NCBI GenBank assembly: GCA_002439095.1
Contig: DJOT01000019.1
Span: 62,001-126,000, forward strand
Direction: 5' to 3'
Source: Bacteroidales bacterium UBA6431
Lineage (GTDB): Bacteria > Bacteroidota > Bacteroidia > Bacteroidales > UBA932
DNA: 64,000 nucleotides
Under the pieces are notes generated by a model. The model made no database searches, had not been told where the DNA came from, and saw only the letters and a program-made list of their open reading frames with translations. Position numbers and translations under genes: made by a program. This document shows positions 35,799-44,863 of the stretch, piece after piece (within the stretch, counting starts at the first letter, position 1; each line of letters starts with the position of its first letter).

Positions 35799-37313
35799 TT
35801 AATCCGTGGCACCCCAGCCGACAGTCTGGGTCAGTTTGCTGTTTCTGTTGAGCGCATCCTGGGAGACAGGGAACAAAAGAATATTCTTGTTCTTCTTTCC
35901 ATACTCCGCAATTACCGGATTGCACTCATCGATTTTTCCAAGCCGTATCAGAGCCCACCAGATGACGCCTTCTTCCACAAACTCAATGGTATATTCTCTG
36001 ACCAGAGCATCCAGAACGGCAGACTTTGACGCATCTTTATAGAAACCCTCAACGCCATAAGCTCTCTTTGCCACAACGTTAAGTGATCTCAAAGCGCCAG
36101 CATAATCGCCCTCGCAGTATTTCAGTTCCGCGTCAAGCATTATCGGGAGTGCATACCTATAATACAGAAGATCCACATCATAGATATAGTTCATGCTTCC
36201 CGGGGTGAATGCCGGGAGGAATTTGTTGACCCAAGTGATATTGCCCCCGCCTACACCGTAATTTCCATGACCGTATATGCAATCCACTCTCGAGTCATTG
36301 TTTTCGTCTTTGCTTTTCTGCAGAAACTCCTGAAATTCAGGTGACAGATCAAGGAACTGACCGGCTATCGGCACTGGGGCGGACCAGTATTTGGAATCGA
36401 CATCAGTATAATAAGGATACATGTTTCCGAAGTATGACGAACTGAGATTACCGTCACCCTCATCGTTATTCAGCGCGAATATGACCTCTTCATTGACTTT
36501 GTTGGTACGGCTGAAGACTGATGCATAATCCGCCAATAGTTTTCCTCCGGTCAGGTCAAACCCCGCCAAAGCGTCCTTCGCCATCTTGAGGTATGACTCG
36601 CTCCCACCTTGTGTAGAATACATCCAAAGAGAGTATTCAGCCTTAAGTACATTCAAGGCATCTCTTGTAGCGTAATACTTGTTGCCACCCAAGAACTGTG
36701 CATATTTCTCCGCGCTCTCCAAATCTTTTTCCACTTGGGCATAAACTTCAGCCTTGTCTGTCCTCTCCGGGTAAGTCTCAGGCTGGGACGGCGACTCTAT
36801 CGGGACAAGCACAAGAGGCACATCCCCCCAGACCCTCGCAGCCCAGAAATAGCAGAAAGCACGTGCGAAAAATGCCTGCCCGTATGCGAAACCGGCCTCT
36901 TCCTCGCTCATCTTGATTTCCGGAGCATATTTCAGCACAGCATTGGCCTGATCTATTACTGTATAGAGCCTATTCCAGGAACAGGCAGGGGTGTCGGAAG
37001 TCATCGTGTTGTACAATACATCTGTGCAATCTTTTGTCGAAATGTCAGTCATCCTTGGAGTACTCCACATGTAGCTCCCGACTCTGACCTCCGCCCAGTA
37101 GAATACGCTTGTGTATCTGTTCTGGAAATTGTTGCGAAGCAGATAATATATGCCTTTAGTTGAAGTGGTCACGTCTTTGGCGTCCTTCCACATATTGCTT
37201 GCGCTCAATTTGTTGTCTTGTGTTATGTCCAGAGCGCCATTACATGAGCCCGCAAGCAGCGAAACCACAAACACAGATAATACGAGTCCTATTTTTTTCA
37301 TAAATCTTCTCAT
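35799..37313 (-). CDS. SusD-family outer-membrane glycan-binding lipoprotein
   Basis: The 504-residue SusD/RagB protein has a lipoprotein signal (GLVLSVFVVSLLAGSC), an N-terminal TPR-like region (NRLYTVIDQANAVLKYAPE, AFFARAFCYFWAARVWGDVPLV) and the usual conserved C-terminal stretch (FVEEGVIWWALIRLGKI, LFPVSQDALNRNSKLTQ). It pairs with the SusC encoded 9 nt upstream and captures glycan at the cell surface. A start at 37301 is an alternative. Confidence 0.92.
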   Translation of the reverse strand: MRRFMKKIGLVLSVFVVSLLAGSCNGALDITQDNKLSASNMWKDAKDVTTSTKGIYYLLRNNFQNRYTSVFYWAEVRVGSYMWSTPRMTDISTKDCTDVLYNTMTSDTPACSWNRLYTVIDQANAVLKYAPEIKMSEEEAGFAYGQAFFARAFCYFWAARVWGDVPLVLVPIESPSQPETYPERTDKAEVYAQVEKDLESAEKYAQFLGGNKYYATRDALNVLKAEYSLWMYSTQGGSESYLKMAKDALAGFDLTGGKLLADYASVFSRTNKVNEEVIFALNNDEGDGNLSSSYFGNMYPYYTDVDSKYWSAPVPIAGQFLDLSPEFQEFLQKSKDENNDSRVDCIYGHGNYGVGGGNITWVNKFLPAFTPGSMNYIYDVDLLYYRYALPIMLDAELKYCEGDYAGALRSLNVVAKRAYGVEGFYKDASKSAVLDALVREYTIEFVEEGVIWWALIRLGKIDECNPVIAEYGKKNKNILLFPVSQDALNRNSKLTQTVGWGATD

Positions 37314-37322
37314 ACCGATTGA

Positions 37323-40300
37323 CTAGAAAGTAAGTTTCACATTGAAAAGGATTTTACGTGCAGCCGGCGCAATATTGGAATTGGAATTGTCTGCCGTATT
37401 GACAGCCGAGAACCAAGATCCGGAAGAAGAAGCACCTATGCCTATCTCAGGGCTGATAGTTCCCGTCACATTGTCCAGATAAGCCAAAGTATTGCCGCTG
37501 ATGCCGACTGTAAGTTTTTGGATTTTCAACCCCTTGAGCCATTTCTCTGGCAAGTCATAGCTGATTGACACATCTCTTATGCACAGGAAATCCCCCTTCT
37601 CGACACAAAAATCAGAAATTCTCTGGAAGTTGGAATTACCATAATCGCAATCATTCGGAAGGAAACGGGCATACTTATAGTCTGCCTTACCAGGTTCCCA
37701 ACAATCATAGACATCACGTACAATGTTTCCGTTGCAGGTTCCGTATGTATTCATGAACACTCTGGCTTTCATATAATTGACAATAGAGTGCCCAAGAGCA
37801 AAATCACAATACACGTTAAGGGTCAGACGCTTATACTTAATGGTGTTGTTTATTCCGCCAGTATATTTCGGTAGGACACTGCCAAGTTCGAACATGTCCT
37901 CGGCGTTGATCATCTCTTCTCCGGTTGGAGTCAAAGCCGAACCTGGGCGGTTGACCCATTCATAGTCTCCGACAGCTTTTCGGCCGGCAACCCTCTTGCC
38001 ATCCTCTCTTCTGTAACCTTTAGACAAGGCATCATAATAGGCATTGTCGGCTTCTTCCTGAGATGTGATGATATGGTCGATTTTATATCCATATATCCTT
38101 CCGAGAGACTCTCCAACAGCAATGCCGCCAAATCTTTCTCCTGTCTGCGTAAGGGTATATCCGCCGATCCTCCATGCATCATTCCCGTCCAGATCCTTAT
38201 ATTTATAAGAGTCATCCAGAGAAAGAACCTTGTTTTTGTTGAAAGACCAGGTGATGTCTGTACCCCAGAAGAAATCTTTCTTGTCTATGTTCACTGTATG
38301 CAGAGCCAGTTCATATCCATAGAATCGGGCACTTCCCACATTTGCCATGACAGAGTTAAAGGAGCCTGTATCAGGGAGCGTAACGTTGAAAAGCATATCT
38401 GTAGTGTGCTTGTTGTAATAATCGGCGGTCAATCGGATCCTGTCCTTCAGGAAATTGATATCAAAGCCGAGATCAAGCTGAGACGTACGTTCCCAAGTGA
38501 GGTCCCGGTTCTGCATGGATGATGCCACTGTGACGGTCGAACCATCGTAACGACTTGAAGTAGAATACGCACCATAGGCATCATAAAGACCTATACCATT
38601 GTTGCCTGTATAGCCGTAGGATGCTCTTAACTTGAAGAAATTGGCAACATCCTCCACCTTGTCCCACATCCTTTCCTCGGACACGATCCATCCGGCGGAT
38701 ACGGCCGGGAACCATCCCCACCTGTGGCCCGCAGCGAATTTTGACGAACCGTCCGCCCTGACAGTGAGGCCGAGCAGGTACTTATTCTTGAAGCCGTAAT
38801 TCGCGCGGGCATAATATGAAACCAGAGCTTCTTGGGTATCATTATTGCTGGCCGTGAAAACTGTTCCGGATGAGAGTGTAGGGACTTTGTCAGAAACCGC
38901 ACCTGTAGACTTGGCGTAGAGATACCAGTCACGCCACCTCGAAAAATCGTATCCCGCCATCAAACTGATGTCGTGATCTCCGAAGACTTTGGCATAATTC
39001 ATATATGCCGTAAAATTGTCTCTGATCTTTGACCATCTTTTTTCTTGTGTTCCATCACCCTTCCCCCTATAGTTCAGTTCTCCGTCAACCTCTACTTTCT
39101 GATACATGCTGTGTATTGTGTTGGTATTGTAAACACCATATTGCGCATATAAGGAAAGGCCGTCGAGGATGTTCCACTTCAGACTGAAAGTACCGGCAAA
39201 GTTGTTCTTTATGTTCTCAAAGTCATAAGCCTTCTCCCAATAATCAGGATCCTGAAACCATCCGCTGCCGTTTGTGATCTTACCGTCAGAAGTGTATTGC
39301 TTTCGAGTAGGCCCCATAAGCAATCCGCGTCCAAGAACATTCCAGTTGGATCCATACATCTGATCCTGGTTTATCCTGGCATAATCAAATGTGGTGGATG
39401 CTTCCAGATTGTCCGTCACCTTGAAAGTCGTATTTGCATGCATTGACATGTGTTCATATCCGGTCATACGGACTACGCCTCCGTCATTGAGGTAACTTGC
39501 GGATGCCATATATGTAATCTTGTCACTTCCTCCATTGACTCCCACATAGTATTTCTGCCAAGGAGCTGTCCTGAACCACTTTTCTTGGCTGTCATACTCC
39601 TGATATATGATTGTCTTTGACGGGTCGATCGGATCTGCCATGGAGAGCCATCCATCAGGGACGCTTTCTCCAGAATTAAGATACCTCGGAGAATAATTCG
39701 CCTGATCGGAGACGTTCCCGATTCCGGCGGCGCTGGTCCCGTTCAACACAGCCTGACCCTCATAGCCATCGACAAGCTGCGGACGAAGGTACTGGAGAAA
39801 CTCGGTTCCATTCATAAAATTCCATTTGTCTACCGCGTTCTCGAAGCCGACAGTCGCATCGAACGTGATCTGTGGTCCTTTTGAAGGGCTGCCTTTCTTT
39901 GTCGTGACGAGTATTACTCCATTTGAAGCACGAGCCCCATAGATACTTGCAGAAGCGGCATCCTTAAGTACTTCTATGGATTCAATATCATTCGGATCAA
40001 GATCACTCATGCTTCTGTTTACGCCATCCACAATGACTATCGGGTCATTGCTCAAATTGACGGAGGAGCCTCCGCGGATGAGGAAACGTGGTTCCTGGCC
40101 AGGAATTGAATTATTGGATGCCGCATAAAGACCGGCGACCCTTCCCTTAAGCGACTCTCCTGCACTAGTCACAGGCTTTCCTTCAATCACATCGGACTTG
40201 ACAGTAGTGATACTGGAAGTCAATGACTTCCGCGACTGGGAGCCATATCCGACGACGACAACCTCCTCCAGAAGGCTACGATCCTCTTTGAGAACTATAT

Positions 40301-40619
40301 CCAATTTGCTGTCACCCTTAATTGTTATACTCCGGGAAATGCAGCTCATAAACGAGATCTCAATCTGGGAGTCCCTGGTAACGTAAATCGAGAATCTGCC
40401 ATCCAAATCCGTCATGACACCATTTGTCGTGTTCTTTTCCACCACATAGGCTCCGACCAAAGGCTGGCCCGACTCATCCGTGACAATTCCGGAGACCATC
40501 ACTCTTTCTGCTTCGTCAGCATAGGCCACAGGACTCACTGCGAAATCATCTGATGCCTTAAGCTCAAAATTGATCGGCATGGCAATGCAGACCGCTAAGG
40601 CTATTAACTTTAGTTTCAT
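37323..40619 (-). CDS. SusC-family TonB-dependent outer-membrane transporter
   Basis: The 1098-residue protein has an N-terminal carboxypeptidase-regulatory-like domain (about 40-120: VSGIVTDESGQPLVGAYVVE), a TonB-box region (EEVVVVGYGSQSRKSLTSS), a plug (about 125-240: LKGRVAGLYAASNNS, PIVIVDGVNR, VLKDAASASIYGARASNG) and a 22-strand barrel ending in KILFNVKLTF. It imports oligosaccharides bound by SusD. The start is at 40619, and a LacI-type operator (40633-40646) lies 13 nt upstream. Confidence 0.95.
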   Translation of the reverse strand: MKLKLIALAVCIAMPINFELKASDDFAVSPVAYADEAERVMVSGIVTDESGQPLVGAYVVEKNTTNGVMTDLDGRFSIYVTRDSQIEISFMSCISRSITIKGDSKLDIVLKEDRSLLEEVVVVGYGSQSRKSLTSSITTVKSDVIEGKPVTSAGESLKGRVAGLYAASNNSIPGQEPRFLIRGGSSVNLSNDPIVIVDGVNRSMSDLDPNDIESIEVLKDAASASIYGARASNGVILVTTKKGSPSKGPQITFDATVGFENAVDKWNFMNGTEFLQYLRPQLVDGYEGQAVLNGTSAAGIGNVSDQANYSPRYLNSGESVPDGWLSMADPIDPSKTIIYQEYDSQEKWFRTAPWQKYYVGVNGGSDKITYMASASYLNDGGVVRMTGYEHMSMHANTTFKVTDNLEASTTFDYARINQDQMYGSNWNVLGRGLLMGPTRKQYTSDGKITNGSGWFQDPDYWEKAYDFENIKNNFAGTFSLKWNILDGLSLYAQYGVYNTNTIHSMYQKVEVDGELNYRGKGDGTQEKRWSKIRDNFTAYMNYAKVFGDHDISLMAGYDFSRWRDWYLYAKSTGAVSDKVPTLSSGTVFTASNNDTQEALVSYYARANYGFKNKYLLGLTVRADGSSKFAAGHRWGWFPAVSAGWIVSEERMWDKVEDVANFFKLRASYGYTGNNGIGLYDAYGAYSTSSRYDGSTVTVASSMQNRDLTWERTSQLDLGFDINFLKDRIRLTADYYNKHTTDMLFNVTLPDTGSFNSVMANVGSARFYGYELALHTVNIDKKDFFWGTDITWSFNKNKVLSLDDSYKYKDLDGNDAWRIGGYTLTQTGERFGGIAVGESLGRIYGYKIDHIITSQEEADNAYYDALSKGYRREDGKRVAGRKAVGDYEWVNRPGSALTPTGEEMINAEDMFELGSVLPKYTGGINNTIKYKRLTLNVYCDFALGHSIVNYMKARVFMNTYGTCNGNIVRDVYDCWEPGKADYKYARFLPNDCDYGNSNFQRISDFCVEKGDFLCIRDVSISYDLPEKWLKGLKIQKLTVGISGNTLAYLDNVTGTISPEIGIGASSSGSWFSAVNTADNSNSNIAPAARKILFNVKLTF

Positions 40620-40632
40620 GGTTGTTAAATGA

Positions 40633-40646
40633 TTATATCGTTATAA
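40633..40646 (-). promoter_or_regulatory. LacI-type operator upstream of susC
   Basis: TTATATCGTTATAA differs by one base from the perfect palindrome TTATAACGTTATAA found before the FG-GAP gene and before lacI. It lies between the fucI end and the susC start. Confidence 0.75.
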
Positions 40647-40662
40647 TTCAAATGCAAAAAAA

Positions 40663-42441
40663 TCACCTGTACACCGGGCCGAAATTCTGGCATGCCCTGA
40701 AATCGGCGCATTCATCATCCATCCCGAATGCATCCCAGGCGCTAGGCCTGAAAATCTTGTCTTCCGGAACATTGTGCATACATACAGGTATCCTCAGCAT
40801 AGAGGCGAGTGTTATCATCTCCGCCCCCACGTGTCCATAACTGATAGCTCCATGGTTTGCGCCCCAATGCCTCATGACTGAATACACATCCTTGAACTTG
40901 CCAGACATCCCGTTTACACGCGGAGCAAAGAACGTCGTAGGCCAAGTCGGATCCGTCCTCTCATCAATAGCATGAAAGACCTCATCCGGAACATTCACAG
41001 CCCACCCTTCAGCTATCTGCAGCACAGGCCCCAACCCTTTGATCAAATTGATACGGCACATTGTCATAGGCATTTCTCCTCTTGTCAAGAAATGGCTTGA
41101 CATGCCGCCACCCCTGAAATACTGCCTGTCGGCGGGCATCCACGAGGTATGCTCAAGACACGACTTCACATCTTTCTCTGTCACTTCCCAAAAACGCTTC
41201 ATGACCGGAGTTCCTTCCGGAGTTTCCATTCTCCCTGTAGCATCAAGGGTTGTAGAACCCGAATTGATAAGATGTATGAAACCATCAGCAGCATGGCCGG
41301 TCAACTCATAGCCCGTCACTCGCTTGACAGCTTCGGGAGACCAATATGTCCTTACATCTGAAAACATTTGGGCACGGTTCGTAAGCAGATTGAGAAATAA
41401 CATTGTCACCCCGTTAAGCGTGTCATTTTCTGTGGCAAAAACGTATGGGTGCCTTATCCCGTTCCAATCAAAAGAAGAATTCAGCATAGTCTCGGAAAAA
41501 TCACCGTCAGGCATGAAGTCGGTCCATTGTCTCTGGCCCTGAAATCCTCCGGCTATAGCATTGTGCCCGCAAGCTTCCTCTTCAAAGCCCATCTCAGCAA
41601 GTTTAGGGTTGCCTATCATCAAGTCTCGGAAAATCATCGTCATCTTGACAATATACTCCCACACGTCATCCAGGTGCCTCCTGTCCATTCGAAGATCTTC
41701 CCTGTTGCGGTCCGAACCCTCGTGCGGCTTACAGTTTTTACCAACCCAGTCCATTGCACGTCCGAACTCCTCTTTATCGTATATGCCAAGGCGAACACGG
41801 CGTTCTATTTCCGAACAGTCAACATACTCGTTTCTCATACCAAGATAATCCTGAAAGAAATCAGGAACCGGTGTAGAGCCGGCAATGCCCATGGATACCG
41901 ACCCGATAGACAGATACGACTTGCCCTTCATCTGCATCACAGCGATGGCCGCCTTTCCCCACAACAGCAATTTTTCGCGCACATCATCCGTAATGGAATC
42001 ATCGTCCTTGTCCTGAACATCCTTCCCATAGATTCCGAAAGCAGGCAACCCCTTCTGATTGTGCCCCGCAAGAGCTGCGGCAAGATAGACGGCCCCCGGA
42101 CGCTCCGTCTTATTAAAGCCCCATATAGCCTTGGGCATCAGGGGATCCATGTCGATTGTCTCAGTGCCATAGCACCAGCATGGTGTAACGGAGATGACCG
42201 CTCCCACATTGTTGTCACGGAACTTCTCAGATGCCGCAGCCGCCTCGGCGACCCCGCCGATGGTCGTGTCCGCAATCACACATTCCACAGGAGCCCCGTC
42301 CGCATAAGCAAGACTTGACTCATAGAGATCCCTCACACTTTCGGCCATGCCCATCGTCATAGCCTCCAGTGACTCGCGGATTCCGCCGCGCCGCCCGTCT
42401 ATGATGGGGCGTATCCCGATCTTAGGATGATTCATAACCAT
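40663..42441 (-). CDS. fucI: L-fucose isomerase
   Basis: The 592-residue enzyme converts L-fucose to L-fuculose, and also D-arabinose to D-ribulose. It matches E. coli FucI along its length: KIGIRPIIDGRRGGIRESLE, SVTPCWCYGTETIDMDPL, FATENDTLNG and FSDVRTYWSPEA (the Glu and Asp metal ligands), GGGMSSHFL and the end ACQNFGPVYR. It lies downstream of an SSS symporter and an aldolase-like gene. The next steps of the standard pathway (fuculokinase FucK, aldolase FucA) are not in the window. An alternative start is 42435. Confidence 0.95.
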   Translation of the reverse strand: MVMNHPKIGIRPIIDGRRGGIRESLEAMTMGMAESVRDLYESSLAYADGAPVECVIADTTIGGVAEAAAASEKFRDNNVGAVISVTPCWCYGTETIDMDPLMPKAIWGFNKTERPGAVYLAAALAGHNQKGLPAFGIYGKDVQDKDDDSITDDVREKLLLWGKAAIAVMQMKGKSYLSIGSVSMGIAGSTPVPDFFQDYLGMRNEYVDCSEIERRVRLGIYDKEEFGRAMDWVGKNCKPHEGSDRNREDLRMDRRHLDDVWEYIVKMTMIFRDLMIGNPKLAEMGFEEEACGHNAIAGGFQGQRQWTDFMPDGDFSETMLNSSFDWNGIRHPYVFATENDTLNGVTMLFLNLLTNRAQMFSDVRTYWSPEAVKRVTGYELTGHAADGFIHLINSGSTTLDATGRMETPEGTPVMKRFWEVTEKDVKSCLEHTSWMPADRQYFRGGGMSSHFLTRGEMPMTMCRINLIKGLGPVLQIAEGWAVNVPDEVFHAIDERTDPTWPTTFFAPRVNGMSGKFKDVYSVMRHWGANHGAISYGHVGAEMITLASMLRIPVCMHNVPEDKIFRPSAWDAFGMDDECADFRACQNFGPVYR

Positions 42442-42469
42442 TGATTACAAGTTTTAGATTGTTTATTGT

Positions 42470-43918
42470 TTATTGTTTTTTCTTGAATAACAGGGTCAAT
42501 ACAAATCCTACCACAAAAATCACGGTGGTGCCAAACACTATCGTCATATATGAATGTATCTTGCAACTGAATACAGGCAAACTCATATAAGCTATCACAA
42601 GTAGCCCGCATGCCACAGCAATCAGAGAAGCGAGTCGTGAAGGTCTCTTGCAAACAAGTGCCAACAGAAACAGCCCCAGCATTCCCCCGCTGAAAATTGA
42701 AGACAATTTCCACCAGGCATCCAGAACACCATCAATTCTCTGCATGGCAAGCCCTATCGCTATGCCCAGCACACCGACAACAAAAGAAGTCATATACAGC
42801 ACCTGCATGTTCCGCTTGCGGAAATCTCTCTTTCCTCCGGTGATATGTTCATAAAAATCAGTGAACACTATGGTGGCAGATGAATTGATGCTCGTAGCCA
42901 CCGTGCTCATACCCGCAGAGAACAGGGATGCGATCACAAGGCCTGTGAGCCCGGTAGGCAATCCATGCACGATAAAATACGGAAACACCTTATCTCCGGC
43001 AACATCCGGAGGAAGAAGTCCTGGACGTGCGGTGTAGTAAGAATACAGGGCCGTACCTATATACACGAACACCATAGACACAGGGATGTACAGCAGGCCT
43101 CCGAAAATTGTACCCTTGACGGCCTCTCCAGTCGACTTCGCTGTCATATACCTCTGCACATAATTCTGATCGATGCCATAATTCTGGAGATTCATGAACA
43201 GACCATAAATGAGAACAACCCAGACAGTAGGCTCCTTAAGCGACGCGCTTATGCTGCCCAAACTGAACTTCTCGGCTGTCGCAATCCTGAAAACTTGTCC
43301 CGGACCCTCAGGCATGCTGAATGTCAGGATCAGCGCACACGCAAGTGCGCCAATGATAAGTATTATCCCCTGTATGGCATCCGTCCAAACCACAGCCGAC
43401 ATTCCACCTATCACAGAATAAATCAACGTAAGCACGCCAGTGACTATTATTACAGTGCTAATATCCCACCCGAACATGGTATTTATAGGGATTGCCAGCA
43501 GAAGCAGAATTGAACCCACCCTGCAAACTTGTGTCAGAAGATAACATACTGCCACATAACACCTTGCCCAATAGCCGTATTTATTCTCTATGAACTGATA
43601 TGCCGAGACACTTCCGATTCCCCGGTACAAGGGGATGAATATCTTGGCTGCGAGCATCATGGCAATCGGGATAGTCAAGCTGAACACAAGTTGATTCCAG
43701 TTACCGGAATAAGACCCGCCAGGAAGTCCCAAGAAGCTGATCGAGCTGACAAATGTAGCAAATATCGACATTCCGACAACCCAAGTCGGAACATTCCCGT
43801 CAGCTTTCGTGAATGCGGACGCGCCATTACGGCTTTTATGATAGAATGTGCAGCCAAAAGCAACCACCCCTATCACAAAAACAAAAAAGACAATATAGTC
43901 AAGAACAGTCAGTTCCAT
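42470..43918 (-). CDS. Sodium:solute symporter (SSS family)
   Basis: From the ATG at 43918 the protein is 482 residues with about 13 membrane helices. SSS features include SIFATFVSSISFLGLPGGSY, AYQFIENKYGYWARCYVAV, and GLVIASLFSAGMSTVATSINS with sodium-site Ser residues. The position between an aldolase of the DHDPS/NAL superfamily and fucI suggests a monosaccharide substrate, perhaps fucose or a sialic acid; I cannot decide between them. The start at 43930 is 4 residues longer. Confidence 0.9.
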   Translation of the reverse strand: MELTVLDYIVFFVFVIGVVAFGCTFYHKSRNGASAFTKADGNVPTWVVGMSIFATFVSSISFLGLPGGSYSGNWNQLVFSLTIPIAMMLAAKIFIPLYRGIGSVSAYQFIENKYGYWARCYVAVCYLLTQVCRVGSILLLLAIPINTMFGWDISTVIIVTGVLTLIYSVIGGMSAVVWTDAIQGIILIIGALACALILTFSMPEGPGQVFRIATAEKFSLGSISASLKEPTVWVVLIYGLFMNLQNYGIDQNYVQRYMTAKSTGEAVKGTIFGGLLYIPVSMVFVYIGTALYSYYTARPGLLPPDVAGDKVFPYFIVHGLPTGLTGLVIASLFSAGMSTVATSINSSATIVFTDFYEHITGGKRDFRKRNMQVLYMTSFVVGVLGIAIGLAMQRIDGVLDAWWKLSSIFSGGMLGLFLLALVCKRPSRLASLIAVACGLLVIAYMSLPVFSCKIHSYMTIVFGTTVIFVVGFVLTLLFKKKQ

Positions 43919-43932
43919 AATCCGCGCCAAGA

Positions 43933-44850
43933 TTATCTGATATCCGTGAATCCCAGCCTTATCAGAGCCTTCCGAACCAGAACCCGCTCCGAAGGCTCAA
44001 ATTCCCTGTACGGCCAGGCGATATATCCGCTGCACACCCCCAGCAAAGACAGAGAACACTTAAGCCCTTTCAGGTAGCTTGAGCCGTACTTTCCTATAGT
44101 ATATAAGGATGTGCTTATGTCCATTATTCTTTCTTGTAGATCTTTTACCCTCTTCAAGTCTCCACCTTCAGCAGCATTGAACATTTCCACATATAGCTCA
44201 GGGAACATATTGGCCCCTCCGTTCACGCCTCCGTCGGCACCCATCAGGACACACTCTCCCGTCAATTCTTCCGGACCCACATACAAGGCAAAGTCGTCCC
44301 TTTTTCCAAGATGATGATACAGGGTCCGGAAATAGTTCATGTTTGCCGAACTGTCTTTGAGCCCAGCGATGTTCGGATGTTCAGCAAGTTTAAGCACTGT
44401 GTTCACCTCAAGGAACGCCTTGACATGTGAAGGCATATTGTATAGATAAATCGGCAGCGGTGATGCATCAGCGAGTGCTGTAAAATACTCGCACAATTCC
44501 ACCTGTGAGAGGGGGAAATAATATGGAGCCGCGGCAACTACTCCGGCTGCACCGTTAGCTGCGGCAAACTTCGCCATGCTGATGCTCTCATCAAAAGAAG
44601 TGTCGGTTATCGCCACCAATACTGGCACCCTGCCGGCGACCTGCCGGCAGACAGCACTGACGAAATCTCTTCTGAGAGCATACGTCAAGCTTTGCGCCTC
44701 ACCAGTCGTCCCAAGAAGAAAAAGCCCATGCACTCCTCCGGAGATCATCCTCTCGACAAGACATACAATGCCCTCCATGTCAAGTTCATCATTACCCTTC
44801 AGCGGTGTCACCACAGGTGGAATTATGCCCCTTATTTTTTTCATTGTCAT
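43933..44850 (-). CDS. DHDPS/NAL-superfamily class I aldolase
   Basis: The 305-residue TIM barrel belongs to the dihydrodipicolinate synthase/N-acetylneuraminate lyase superfamily. Visible are the carboxylate-binding GTTGEAQSLT, the catalytic Tyr in PIYLYNMPSH, and the Schiff-base Lys in IAGLKDSSANM. The gene is in a sugar-use locus and not with lysine genes, so a sugar-acid aldolase such as N-acetylneuraminate lyase or a 2-keto-3-deoxy-sugar-acid aldolase is more likely than DapA. It lies directly before the symporter gene (14-nt gap) and after the FG-GAP gene (13-nt gap). Confidence 0.88.
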   Translation of the reverse strand: MTMKKIRGIIPPVVTPLKGNDELDMEGIVCLVERMISGGVHGLFLLGTTGEAQSLTYALRRDFVSAVCRQVAGRVPVLVAITDTSFDESISMAKFAAANGAAGVVAAAPYYFPLSQVELCEYFTALADASPLPIYLYNMPSHVKAFLEVNTVLKLAEHPNIAGLKDSSANMNYFRTLYHHLGKRDDFALYVGPEELTGECVLMGADGGVNGGANMFPELYVEMFNAAEGGDLKRVKDLQERIMDISTSLYTIGKYGSSYLKGLKCSLSLLGVCSGYIAWPYREFEPSERVLVRKALIRLGFTDIR

Positions 44851-44863
44851 AATCTGATTGTTT

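Noticed and set aside
41449..42318. Open frame of 289 codons on the plus strand
   Set aside because: Antisense to fucI and without recognisable features.
43933..44850. Annotation of the aldolase as DapA for lysine synthesis
   Set aside because: The gene sits in a sugar-use transcript with a symporter and fucI and lacks lysine-pathway neighbours, so only the superfamily is assigned.
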